Source of the DNA: Micromussa lordhowensis
Taxonomy: Eukaryota; Cnidaria; Anthozoa; Scleractinia; Lobophylliidae
Reading direction: 5' to 3'
Length of the DNA stretch: 64,000 bases
Assembly (NCBI GenBank): GCA_964020085.1
Contig: OZ026603.1
Location: 9,954,926-10,018,925 of the forward strand
In this document: positions 54,795 to 64,000 of the stretch, in pieces
Layout of the letters: each line of letters starts with the position of its first letter
Position numbering within the stretch: the stretch's first letter is position 1
Made by a program: the position numbers and the translations under genes
Notes under the pieces: model-generated
Told to the model about the DNA's origin: nothing
Databases searched by the model: none
The model's input: only the letters and a program-made list of their open reading frames with translations

Positions 54795-54833
54795 GATACC
54801 GGTGCGATGCTCTACCAACTGAGCTATGAAGCC
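54762..54833 (-). tRNA. tRNA-like, array unit 6
   Basis: tRNA part as in unit 2; preceded by four extra As that lengthen this unit's spacing to 257. Confidence 0.6.
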
Positions 54834-54990
54834 ACATACAAGTTGGGAGCGAGGTCAATTTGTTGAGTTCATATGTTCCCGTGAAGAGTAAAATGATGTA
54901 AGTATATATGAAATAATTCATATATTTGAACTGCGGTTAAGATGAAAGTGAAGAATGATCATTGCAGTGAATTTTCCAATTTAAGCAATA

Positions 54991-55639
54991 TATAATAAGT
55001 ATATATGAAATAATTCATATATTTGAACTGTTTTCATATATTTGAACTGTTAGTTCGGTTGATCACAGTGACACGTCACAACAAACGAGAAACTCGTCCA
55101 CGTAGAAGAAGAAACAAAATAAAGAGACAGATAAACTTACCGTGATCAAAACGGTTGAGACACACTAAGGTTGAAGAGCTCTTTAACACACAACCGAACC
55201 CACGGCGAACGATCAGTGCACTGGCCCGGATGTACGTAATGATTTGTTAGAATAAAGCAGTTTTTTATAACCTTTTGCTTTGTCTTTGCAGGTACGTAAT
55301 AGGGTAGTAGGCATTAGGAAGAATACGAAATTCTCTAGAATTAGCCAATGACAGTGCACATTATATCGGCTACAAACGCAAGCCATATTATAAGATCAGA
55401 TAAACAGCGCTAAGCGAATATTACTTTGTTTTCTCAGAACTAAAATCAATATTTATGCTCGCCAAAAATCAGCAAACAGAATAAATCAAGACTTGAGTTG
55501 ACATCACACGGAAAACCCAGAAACACATTTTCGCCATCTTTTTAGATTGTACTCATCATCAAAGAGTCCCAACTTTTTACAGTTGACGAAAGCTGCTCAG
55601 AAACAAAACAGGCGTATACGAATATCTTGAAAACCTCGA
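54991..55639. other. No gene seen; short copies of the array unit
   Basis: 55000-55045 repeats the 'tatatatgaaataattcatatatttgaactg' start of the array unit once more. A possible minus-strand splice donor (ATCACG followed by GTAAGT) lies near 55139, so a 5' exon of an unseen gene is possible. Nothing else supported. Confidence 0.35.
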
Positions 55640-55782
55640 CTTACATCGATCTCAAAGGCGATTGCTAGTCCTGTCCGAATGCAATTTATATATTCTTCAC
55701 AACGGACATACTGCTATAATCAGCTCAGCAGCTTTCATCGGAAACATTCTGGTGATCATCTCAATAAACAAAACACCAGTCG
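55640..55782 (+). pseudogene. Class A receptor fragment (first transmembrane segment)
   Basis: Matches the nucleotide sequence of the receptor gene at 58130-58225 (shared phrases 'atattcttcacaacgg', 'cagcagctttcatcggaaac', 'ttctggtgatcatc'), covering transmembrane segment 1. Stops and indels break the frame. It ends where a diverged copy of the tRNA-array unit begins (55784). Confidence 0.65.
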
Positions 55783-55783
55783 A

Positions 55784-55905
55784 TGTGATGTATATACGAA
55801 ATAATTCATATATGTGAACTGCGGTTGTAGATGAAAGTAAAGAATGATCATCCCAGTATATTTTCCAATTTAAACAATCGTAAAGAAGAAGCTTTAAAAA
55901 AATCA

Positions 55906-55939
<34 letters not shown>

Positions 55940-55999
55940 GATACCGGTGTGATCGGTATCGCCGAGGTCACGGGTTCGAATCCCGTAGAAGCCCTGATT
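55784..55999. repeat. Diverged array unit ending in an inverted half-tRNA hairpin
   Basis: 55784-55946 is a diverged copy of the 253-bp unit. Its tRNA part is cut half-way, and 55954-55999 is an inverted copy of 55901-55946 (46-base arms, two or three mismatches, 7-base loop), so transcription through it would give a long hairpin. Confidence 0.85.
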
Positions 56000-56035
56000 T
56001 TTTTCAGGCTGCTACTTTCCGTTTGTTTAAATTGA

Positions 56036-56260
56036 TATGACGTGCTTCAAAGTTTGGGGTTTGCCTCGGTGTAAAAACTTGTGAAGTTTTTCTTTGTTTT
56101 GTAGCTATTGTTAGGGCTAGGGTCTTTTATGTTGTCGTCTTTGTTTTCTTTGTTTTACGTCACTGGTGAGTGTCACAGGTTCTTACACCGAGGATGAGCC
56201 AAAGTTTGAGTGGTCTAACGAGGTGACAGCTATAGCTCGAATGTGACAATACCACACCAC
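56036..56260 (-). pseudogene. Second Crypton recombinase fragment, interrupted by a MITE
   Basis: 'gatatgacgtgcttcaaagtttg' at 56035-56056 and 'aaagtttgagtggtctaac' at 56201-56219 are the sequence of 9166-9198 split in two. Only about 30 codons of the recombinase's C-terminal region (LDHSNF...ARHIM) remain. The insert is the MITE at 56057-56200. Confidence 0.65.
56057..56200. mobile_element. 144-bp MITE with 8-bp target duplication (hAT-like)
   Basis: AAAGTTTG flanks it exactly (56049-56056 and 56201-56208). The ends are inverted copies: CTCGGTGTAAAAACTTGTGA near the left and the complement of TCACAGGTTCTTACACCGAG near the right. An 8-base duplication fits hAT elements. Confidence 0.85.
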
Positions 56261-58090
56261 AGCGTAACCCCCCCCCCCCCCCCCATAAAGAACTCTTGGA
56301 ATAAAGTGAGCCATCACATTTTCGAGCACTTGTGTCAGAATTTCCTGAGCAAGGAGTTTTCCTGAGTCTGTTTTGCTCAATTCTTGGAAACTTTCGTCCG
56401 AATTTTGCTCTTTGTAGAAGTCTCTCTACGGTTTTACGGCATTATAAGTGGCCTTGTTAGTAGATTTCGAGCTTTTCTCGAGTAGAAGCTCTTCAATATT
56501 TCTTCTTTAGTTCTTGTTTGAAACCGTTTAGCTGCCATAACCGCGTAAAACTCGTTTGCTTGAGGTCGGCTGGCACACAAATTTCCCGCCGTTTCAAAGG
56601 TGCACGACCTGATCACGTGCTAGGGAGTCAGTGAGTTGACCAATGACACGTGATGCGTTCTCCTCCAATCGGAAAACGTAGTTGAGTTGGGAGGTATAAC
56701 AAAATTATTTCTTCCAGGTTAATTGCGCTTGTTCTAGAATTCTGAGAAGATGGCGAGCAAAACATCAACAACAACTTTCATGCTGAAAAACTCCTTCCAC
56801 TGCCCCCAAAAAAAACACTGAAATGTAAAACTTGCACTGTTTGTACAGTTACTTTATTGGCAGACCAATGGTAAATTACTAATTGGTTTTGGCACACTAT
56901 TCCACTTTTGAATGTCTTCTTTATAATTTTGGTTGGCTCTTGTTTTCTTTTCTATTGACTTTCTGATTACCTCAATTTCCGAAGCTATCGTCTTTCTGAA
57001 CATTCAAATCTAGCCTGAAATGTGAGCCGAAGGCTGAGGGAGGAAGATGACTGACATTTCAGGCTAATTTGAAATTCTTTAGAAACGTGAAACAATGAGA
57101 GCCTTAAAAATCTGTATAAAACCTTACACCCGGTCAATTCTTTAACGTACATTTTACAACTGTTTTCCCCTCGCTAACTCCTGGAGAATAGTATCTGGCT
57201 TTAAAAGCAATCAGTCGTGACTGATGACGCGGAAACAGCTACAACGTCCAAATTGAAAACAAATCATGATGTTTTCCAAGTGGATTCCTAATAGTTAAAT
57301 ACGGTGCGAGTTGTACTTTTGTTCTGTCAATATTCCATCAGTTTGGTATTTTAAAGTACACAGTAACTAATTAACGTCACAATGCAAGCATGCAACAGGG
57401 AAATACGCTTTTGGGGAAGAACATCGCCTTTTATTTATTTGGGGATATTCATTTCCTTTCCAAACTATAAATGATGGTTTTCTCTAGCGCACAAGCATCA
57501 GCATAAGCCGACATTTACAGACGCAGTAAGATGTTGACGAGCAGAGCCTTTTGTTAAGAAAATCTCCCGCCAAAAGGCGCTACTATGTAGCACCCTCTGC
57601 GTCTACTATGTTGCTTATCTGTAACAGTAAGCCTTAGAGCAAGATGATGATTGCATATAATGTTTCATTTTGCATATTTTGTCTTTGAAGTCGCTACGAA
57701 CAGGTGCTATAACATGTAAATCTCATGTTTCATGACTGTCAGTGGCGATGTAGCTTGGGGAGCGATATCTGTCAAACTGCGACAATTCACTTAGCTGGGC
57801 ACTTGTTAATTTGCTAGACATGAATACATTATCCAGCAGACAGAGAACAGAGAACATAGAAAATCATCGTCCGCCAATTTCTCAGTGCAAACATTGATAC
57901 AAACTGCTGCGGCAGGTAACGAAGAAAACAAAATAATACTATGAGCTAAAATTACACTGAAAACGGAGGAGCCCATTTTTAGCCTTTTTTATAGTTTGGG
58001 AAAGATACAAAGAGAACATAAAACAACCTTGTTTAAAGGGATTAAGCTGAGGAACAGAATCACACCATAACAAAAGCAGTAGACATCGTC
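56261..58090. other. Receptor 5' flank, no gene seen
   Basis: A C run of about 16 at 56269-56284 and sequence related to the 8073-8192 fold-back near 56690 ('ttgggaggtataacaaaatt'). No exon supported. Confidence 0.4.
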
Positions 58091-59133
58091 ATGAACAACT
58101 CCTCGCACATCGATGCCAGTGAACATTCAACCTGCCCGAAAGCAATTTCTATTTTCTTCACAACAGCCATGTCTGTCATCAGCTTAGCAGCTTTCATTGG
58201 CAACAGTTTGGTGATCATCACAGTCTACAGAACAGCGAGGCTTAGAACAAGCATCAACTATTACTACGTCAACATGGCGGTTTCAGATTTTCTTGCAAGT
58301 CTCACCACGTGGCCGTTGTACGTTATTGAAGAGATGGTAGCAAGGACTGAAAGCCTAGTCCAAAATTATCTGCCAACTATTGGCTGTAAAGTAGGATCGT
58401 ATTTCAGAATGTTGTCTCTTACGGTATCTGTTTTAAGCCTTCTTTTAATCGCTATCGACAGATTCGTCGCCACTGTATTTCCCTTAAAAGCCACGCTGAT
58501 CAGGACAAGAGTTAAAGCAGCTTTAGTGTTTGCCACGTGGTTGATATCAATAACACAATGCATTCTTGTCTTGCATTCTTCCAGGCTAGCAGAAGTCGGT
58601 CCTCAGATATTTTTTTGCACAGTTAATTGGTATAGTTTGACGTTGTCAAGCTTCTTCATAGGCTCGGTCAGGTCGTGTATAACTTTACTCCACTGATTGT
58701 AATCGTCATTACTTATTCTTGTATTGTGCACACCTTAAAAAGAAGACAGCAACCACAAATGAACGAGACCAGTTCCTCACACCGAAAAAGAAAAAAGGAA
58801 ACCCTGAACGTAATGAAGATATTCAAATCAATTGTTGTAGTTTATTTTGTGTGCATATGTCTTTTTGGCTCATATGATATTTTTCTGATTACTTTACACG
58901 AACTCCACACAATAGACAAGTGCAGGATCATTCGAGGATTTTTGCATTTTGTGTTACCATCGCTTAGTACAGCTATTAATCCCGTCATTTTATTTTCATT
59001 TAGTACTAGTTTTCGTAACGCACTGGAAAGCCTTTGCCATTCTTCATTTAGGAAATGCCGTTTTTGTTGTCATGTTACAACGAATCGAGAAAACGTTACC
59101 TTACCAGAACTGGTGGAAAATAGACAGACCTGA
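58091..59133 (+). CDS. Class A (rhodopsin-like) G-protein-coupled receptor, one frameshift
   Basis: Single-exon gene starting at the ATG at 58091. Seven-helix landmarks: GNSLVI in helix 1, NMAVSDFLASL in helix 2, a conserved cysteine before helix 3 (GCKVGSYF), the IDRF version of the DRY motif, a tryptophan in helix 4 (FATWLISI), and STAINPVILFSF (NPxxY-like) in helix 7. Between helices 4 and 5 the frame shifts near 58665 and resumes as YNFTPLIVIVITYSCIV. Helix 6 lacks the usual CWxP. N-glycosylation sites lie in the short N-terminus (NNSSH). About 345 residues in all. The ligand cannot be told from sequence; such receptors are expanded in cnidarians. Two decayed relatives lie at 55640 and 61800. 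Confidence 0.8.
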
Positions 59134-59654
59134 TCGAAATAATGTAACAAACGACAGTGCAATTTAAGATACAAACTACAGAAATTTACACATAGAGATA
59201 TGGAATACAATATGCGAATGACAGATACAAATCCGGACATTTGGCGAAGATTTGTAACTAACTTAGATAAAAATAGATATTATTTCATTTATGCCTCTAT
59301 CCATTTTCCATTTCTATATTTTCCCTGTTGATTGTAGTTTCATCAGCGAAGATTTGTAAATAGTGCAAATAATAAAAATCTACATCTGAATATGCTTAAA
59401 TTTCTGTTTCTGTTATTTATTTAGAGAGTTTCCTCGAGGGTTTATTATTCCCCCTTTATTCATCATTCTTTCCCATTGCTATTATATTCCTCTTCCATTT
59501 GTTCATGTATTATCTCCAATTAGACATAAGGATTTTTCATTTTTCAGAAAGAAAATGAAGGATTCGTATAAAAAGGATTAGAACAAAAATAATAGTTCAA
59601 ATTCACTGTCTGGATTCGCAAAAACATGGCTACAGAATTTGACTGATAATCTTG
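59134..59654. other. Receptor 3' flank, no gene seen
   Basis: AT-rich; a possible polyadenylation signal (aataaa) lies near 59370. No open frame of note. Confidence 0.45.
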
Positions 59655-61027
59655 ATACAATTCTGTCCTAGAGCTAGCTTTCCACAAGGCTTATCGTAGC
59701 TCAAATAAAAGGGGATAACTCTCCTGTACGCCTTTTGAGGCCAGGAAGACTAATTTCATGGTCTGTTCGTTGAATCAGGAATTGTTCAATTTAATAATGT
59801 TAATTAATCCGTTGAAATATATGTCTGGACTTATGAAAACAGTGTTAATGACATCTAGCGGTTTTTATTGATTTTTCTTTATTATCTATTTATTTATTTA
59901 ACCTTTTGCTTTCCTTATGGCAGCAGCTTGTAAATCTTACCTAGTGTAAAGTGTAGAGGACTTCTTGCCGCATGTTTCGTTTATTCATCTAGTTTTTTTC
60001 ATTATTCATCGGTACCCCCACACTCCTCCCTCTCCTTGTCAGTCGGTGTTAAGTATAGCCCAGGTTACACTCCTCTGAATTTCAGTTCGCGCGGTGACTC
60101 TGAGAGGGAGCCAACCGACCAGCGTTCTATAACTGCTGTCTAAAGGAAGTCTGCTGGAGGACATCATTAAGTCCAATGAAGGTGCAAGTCTAACAATTTG
60201 CTAGCAAGCGTCGTCCATTATCGTACATGAGGGGCCCACTGAAAACGGGGCGTCATTTAGCTCCGTACTATACGTGGGCCGTTAGCACTGTGGCGATAAT
60301 GTTGTGCTTGCTTTAGACAGCAAAAAGCTTTAGCCACATCAATTTAGGGCTTAGACGTGCAATGTACTAGACACTTCTAGCTGCTACTGGGGTTATTTGC
60401 TCTGAACTTTGATGTAGCTAAAGACTTAGAAAAAAAATACTGCTGAATCTAGATCTGCCGTTCCGCGCTCGACAAAAATCAAGTTCATCCGGGACATTGG
60501 TATTTGCGAGCAAAGCATATGGCCACGAGCAGAGTGAAGAACATGAGTTCAAGCGCTGATCATAAGAAGAATTTCCTTGTTTTATCAATTCTAGTCGTTC
60601 TCGGCTTAGCTAACTATCAGAACTGTCTGTGATTCGCTTGCGCGGAAGAAATTTATTTGCGTGGCTTCCGGGCGATAATTGACGTATCGACAACATGTTG
60701 AGTGTTCGCTTACTGCTAACTATGGCTTATTTTGGTGGAAGTTCAATCGATTCTCGATGTAGGAAGCTCTTGTTCAGTCCATTTAGGACGATGCAGGCCT
60801 TTAGAAAGTTATAGATAAGCTCTCCGCCGCGGTCTTGACATAGTGTACGTTGAATCAATTTCATGTTAAAAGCACTCTTAATGAAATTGAACAATTCCTG
60901 ATTCAACGAAAAGACGGTGAAATTAGTCTTCCTGGCCTCAAAAGGCATACATGAGAGTTATCCCCTTTTATTTGAGCTACGATAAACCTTGTGGAAAGCT
61001 AGCTCTAGAACAGAATTCGTAAGTTGT
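59655..61027. repeat. 1.4 kb segment bounded by about 150-bp inverted repeats
   Basis: 59655-59800 ('attctgtcctagagctagctttcc' to 'aggaattgttcaattt') recurs inverted at about 60885-61025. The middle holds no recognised gene; one short minus-strand frame crosses the right repeat. Could be a non-autonomous transposon or an inverted duplication. Confidence 0.75.
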
Positions 61028-61068
61028 TCTACCCAAATCTGAGAGTTTTTTTAAATTGAAAGACTTTG

Positions 61069-61545
61069 CTTTTGGGCGTTAGTTTAGTGTCATCTTTAAG
61101 TAACGGATTCACCACTTGTGAGTTAAACATATTTTTCTACGCCCTAGAAAATATTTGCTTGGGAAAATTTTTTAAAATTATCTCAGTAGTTAAGTGAAGT
61201 GAACTTGCCTCTGGGCATGATTGGGTCTCTTATTTAGGTAACGAATTCGACACGCGAGTTATCGTGACTTATCCATCTTCTAGAGTATAACTTATCTGGC
61301 AGAATATTTAAATTATCTAGTTAAGTGAAACGATCTTGCCTTTTGGCATGAGTTGGATCTCTTATTTAGGTAACGATATTCAAAACTTGTAAGTTATCCA
61401 TCTCCTTTTATTCTAGAGCATAATTTGTCTGAGGGAATAGCGTAAACTAGCTAAGTGCATTGAAAACATCTAGCCTTTGGGCATTAGTTTGCCGTCATCT
61501 TTTTGCAACGAACTCAACACTTGTGAGTTAACCATCTTTTGCTAA
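61069..61545 (+). repeat. Diverged tandem repeat, about 135 bp x 4
   Basis: The phrase 'tttgggcattagtt...catctttttgcaacg...acacttgtgagttaacc' and variants begins near 61069, 61209, 61337 and 61476. Units differ by many substitutions, so the array is old. Confidence 0.7.
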
Positions 61546-61799
61546 GTCCAAGATAATTGGACTTAGAATTGTAATATAGAATTGTAATATAAAGCAAAAA
61601 TTACGTACTCAACATATAGCATCAACTCCATTTTAAGACGGAGTTTGCAAAACGAACATGTGCGTTTATAAAAATAGCTCCATATTGTAGAGAACAGCCA
61701 TCGAGTGCATCAGAAATCCAGAAACATGCCGTCAAAGAAACACAAAATAACGAGGTCGAGCTTCAAAAGAGTAAGGATCGAAAAGTACATTACGCCGTT

Positions 61800-62830
61800 G
61801 GCTGGCTAAGGACCAATGGGAGTCGTGTTTGGCCTGTCTATTTTATTAACCATCACCTGGCCTTTGTACCATACGGACGATTTCATAATAAGCGCTAGTC
61901 AACTCCAAGGTCCATTGGCAACTGCTGCGTGCAAAGTAGGATTATATTTTACAATAGTGTCCCAAATAGCATCTGTTCTAACCTTGGTTTTAATCGCAGT
62001 TGATGGATTCATTGCAACTGTGTTTCCCTTGAAAGCGACGGTAATTACGTAAAAAGTGAGAACAATATCGTCGTTTGGAACGTGGTTGATACCAATAGCA
62101 CATTGTATCCCTATATTCCTTTACCCGACAGAGGCATAATTCGGACATGACACATTCTGCATCCTGGCGTGGAACAGTTTGGGGATGACTCTCGTTTTGG
62201 GATCTGCCGTGGTAATATTCAACATTGTACCTCTGATTGCAATTATCATTATGTATTCTCGTATTGTGCGGGTTTTAGGAAGGATAACTAAACCAGATTA
62301 CACCGCAAGAGGAAATGACGTGCAATGAAAAAGAAACGAGCACAATCAAAACGTAATAAACAATTTCAAATCTATTTTTTTTTTTATTAATAATTACATT
62401 CCAATTACAGAAAACATACGTTACAAAACGTAGAATTTACAACACAATATTGAATCGACTTTCACTTTGGTAAATTATTAGTTTGTAACAAAACAATACT
62501 AACAAAGTATTATAAATAAGCAATTTCAAATCTATTGTTGCCGCTTATTTAATTTGTTGTTTACCGTATGGAATGCAAGTAATTCTAGATTTCTCTTGGA
62601 ATTCTTTTAATGCAAAGGCAAATGCAGCTTTACTCGAGGTTTTTGTTAAGATATATTTCCATCCTTTAATACAGCTGTGAACCCAACCATTTTATTTGCA
62701 TTTGGCACTAATTTTCGTCATGTTGTTTAAAGCCTTTGTCCTTTAATTTTTCACTTGGTAACTGTCGCTTGTGTTGCCCTATTACCGTGCACAGAGAACA
62801 TTTTTCCCTACCACAGCTGATGACTCACAA
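61800..62830 (+). pseudogene. Class A receptor pseudogene, paralogue of 58091-59133
   Basis: 61816-62052 encodes helices 2 and 3 (TITWPLYHTDDF, AACKVGLYF, LIAVDGFIATVFPLKAT); the DRF motif is changed to DGF. Downstream, helices 4-5 (62070-62280) and parts of helices 6-7 (62640-62740) are recognisable but full of stops and indels. A repeat-like insertion of about 180 bases (62370-62540) with the word 'acaatttcaaatctat' at both sides interrupts it. Confidence 0.75.
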
Positions 62831-62979
62831 GAAGACATGATCGAAATAATCCGAATAGTCTAAAATCAATTTGTTTGTTTAGGAGTTTAAGAACTACTTG
62901 AAGCCTCTTTCTCAAAGCGAGTCTTGTTGCCCATCATTTCGTATGAAAATCAGGGTTTTTTTTTTCACATGCAAATTAC

Positions 62980-64000
62980 TTAAAGGAGAACGGAAGGCGA
63001 GAACCCAATTTTTAGAAAGTCCTTTTTACGACAGCACATGATACGTCGTAATCAAATTGCTATGTTTTAGGATGTGAACTTAACTTTTAACCTGATTGTA
63101 ACAGTAAAAAGCTCCGTGACAGAACAATTTGAACGTCCGCCATTTTGGAAGCCATATTGAAGGCTTGGGCGCATAGCATGACGTCACTGCGCACATGAGA
63201 AAAACGCGCGAATTTTGAGATTTTGAGAAGACAACATCAGCTCCAAAATGGTGGAATGTGCTGTAGTTGGCTGTTCAAACAGAACGCCTAGAGATTCCAA
63301 AAGAGGGATAAGTTTTCATCGACTACCCTTGAAAAATAAACCACTTCTTAAGGAGTGGCTAGTGCGTATTTGCCCAAACTTAGCCAGTGCCACATCTGTT
63401 CGGAGCACTTTGAGAAGGAGTCTTTCAAAAGTTGCAGTTATCTTAATCTCTGCCCCGGCAGAAAACGTAAACGCCAGTTGAACGAAGACGCTGTCTCGAC
63501 AATATTTCCCCATCAGCAAAAGAAAAGCAGAAGGCTTGCAAGTGAACGTCGGATAAATAAAGCTCTTCACGAAGAGGTAAATAAGAGTCAAATAAGGGCA
63601 TAGTAAACTAAACGGTGGACGCTTGTACAGTTTCCACCAGAGCATTTAACTATGTACCAGTTGTCTGAGATTTTTTTCTACTATATGCGACGAACTGAAA
63701 AATAACAGAAATGACAAATTATCTTCTCATCGTTTTCTTTAAAATCTTAGGCTGTGAATCACATTTTGGATGAAGCCGATTTCAATTTACCCGAGTTAGC
63801 TGCTTGTGTTGATGTCGCGACCTCGTTATCCAAGGTTCAGGTCACGCAAAGTTCACACGCTACTAGAAGAGCTCAGCGATTGAGATGTCAGTTCAGTGCG
63901 AGCCAGAAATGCTAGATGAAGCCTGTCAAACCGATCCCTTACCCACATTAACACAGAGGATCATCCCTGTTAAGCCTTTGCGTGACCTTTGTCACGCAGT
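62980..64000 (+). mobile_element. Possible TTAA-type element with a THAP gene, cut by the window end
   Basis: TTAA at 62980-62983 is followed by AGGAGAACGGAAGGCGAGAA and then a THAP gene. This is the same layout as the 10.4-14.3 kb element (TTAA, purine-rich end starting AG, THAP gene), but the right end is outside the window, so it remains a suggestion. Confidence 0.35.
63248..64000 (+). CDS. THAP-domain gene, frameshifted, incomplete at window end
   Basis: ATG at 63248. The THAP finger starts VECAVVGCSN (first cysteine pair), then ISFHRLPLKNK and LLKEWLVRI with the conserved tryptophan. Near 63365 the frame shifts by one base; the second zinc pair (CHICSEHFEKESF) and the basic linker (PGRKRKRQLNED) follow in another frame to a donor near 63577. 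A second exon from about 63751 (AVNHILDEADFNLPEL) ends in the acidic/QTD-type stretch around 63930 and may continue outside. THAP domains bind DNA; here it could be a transposase-associated or a host protein. Confidence 0.6.

Larger units (their letters stand above)
53370..54990. repeat. Tandem array of 253-bp units, each with a tRNA-like gene
   Basis: Six full units with tRNA-like cores spaced 253 bases (the last step is 257 because of four extra As), plus a seventh unit cut before its tRNA at about 54985. Units are nearly identical, so the array is young or kept uniform. Each unit also holds 'tatatatgaaataattcatatat' (a palindrome) and a T-run after the tRNA on the minus strand. Confidence 0.93.

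Noticed and set aside
53493..54833. Six tRNA genes taken as a functional tRNA-Thr cluster
   Set aside because: C at position 33 and a mismatch at the top of the anticodon stem make normal decoding doubtful. They are listed as tRNA-like instead.

Overview
The window reads as nuclear DNA of an animal, most likely an anthozoan cnidarian such as a stony coral. It has short phase-compatible exons with GT/AG introns, rhodopsin-like receptor genes without introns, a pentraxin gene, and a dense AT-rich load of transposons (Harbinger, Penelope-like, LINE, DIRS/Ngaro-like, Crypton-derived, TTAA-flanked elements, MITEs, a tRNA-derived SINE and a Polinton/Maverick). The organism call is an inference from gene and repeat families; no species marker is present.

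Layout. 1-4.7 kb: four phase-0 exons of one unrecognised host gene, its introns filled with fold-back repeats. 5.3-7.7 kb: a broken copy of a pentraxin gene. 8-9.4 kb: a SINE and a Crypton-type recombinase fragment. 10.2-15.7 kb: a repeat split by a 3.8 kb element (10443-14278) with TTAA flanks and ~35 bp terminal inverted repeats. This element carries two spliced genes: one for a protein like the zinc-binding C-terminal domain of P2X7, the other for a THAP-domain protein. A 5'-truncated LINE lies next to it. 16.1-19.4 kb: a complete Harbinger transposon (TAA target duplication) with transposase and Myb-like genes, inserted in a Penelope-like element. 20.6-27 kb: repeats only. 27-32 kb: a better preserved three-exon secreted pentraxin gene, paralogous to the 5-7 kb copy.

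33.4-51.4 kb is a degraded Polinton/Maverick, an integrated virus-like element of about 18 kb. It carries protein-primed DNA polymerase B, a retroviral-type integrase with chromodomain, an adenain-like protease, major and minor capsid proteins, a packaging ATPase running in frame into a collagen-plus-fibre protein, a parvovirus-VP1-like phospholipase A2, a pX-like core protein, two zinc-ribbon proteins, an HNH relic, a membrane protein and a zinc-ribbon protein resembling late transcription factors. Most genes carry single-base lesions; a few (minor capsid, pX-like, 126-residue protein) are open. Many genes share an AT-rich start motif with TATCTAA. The left terminal repeat is lost; the right one appears to survive and repeats the polymerase C-terminus in reverse orientation. 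A LINE copy holding ORF1 but no ORF2 has split the phospholipase gene and left a 10-bp target duplication.

51.4-53.4 kb: remnant of a DIRS/Ngaro-type retrotransposon. 53.4-55 kb: six 253-bp tandem units, each with a tRNA-like gene. 55.6-62.8 kb: a cluster of related class A receptor genes (one near-complete with a frameshift, two decayed). 63-64 kb: the first exons of another THAP gene in what may be another TTAA-type element running out of the window.

So many single-base frameshifts, in host-like genes as well, mean that either decay or uncorrected long-read indels could explain part of the damage. Everything here comes from reading the sequence; no database search was run.
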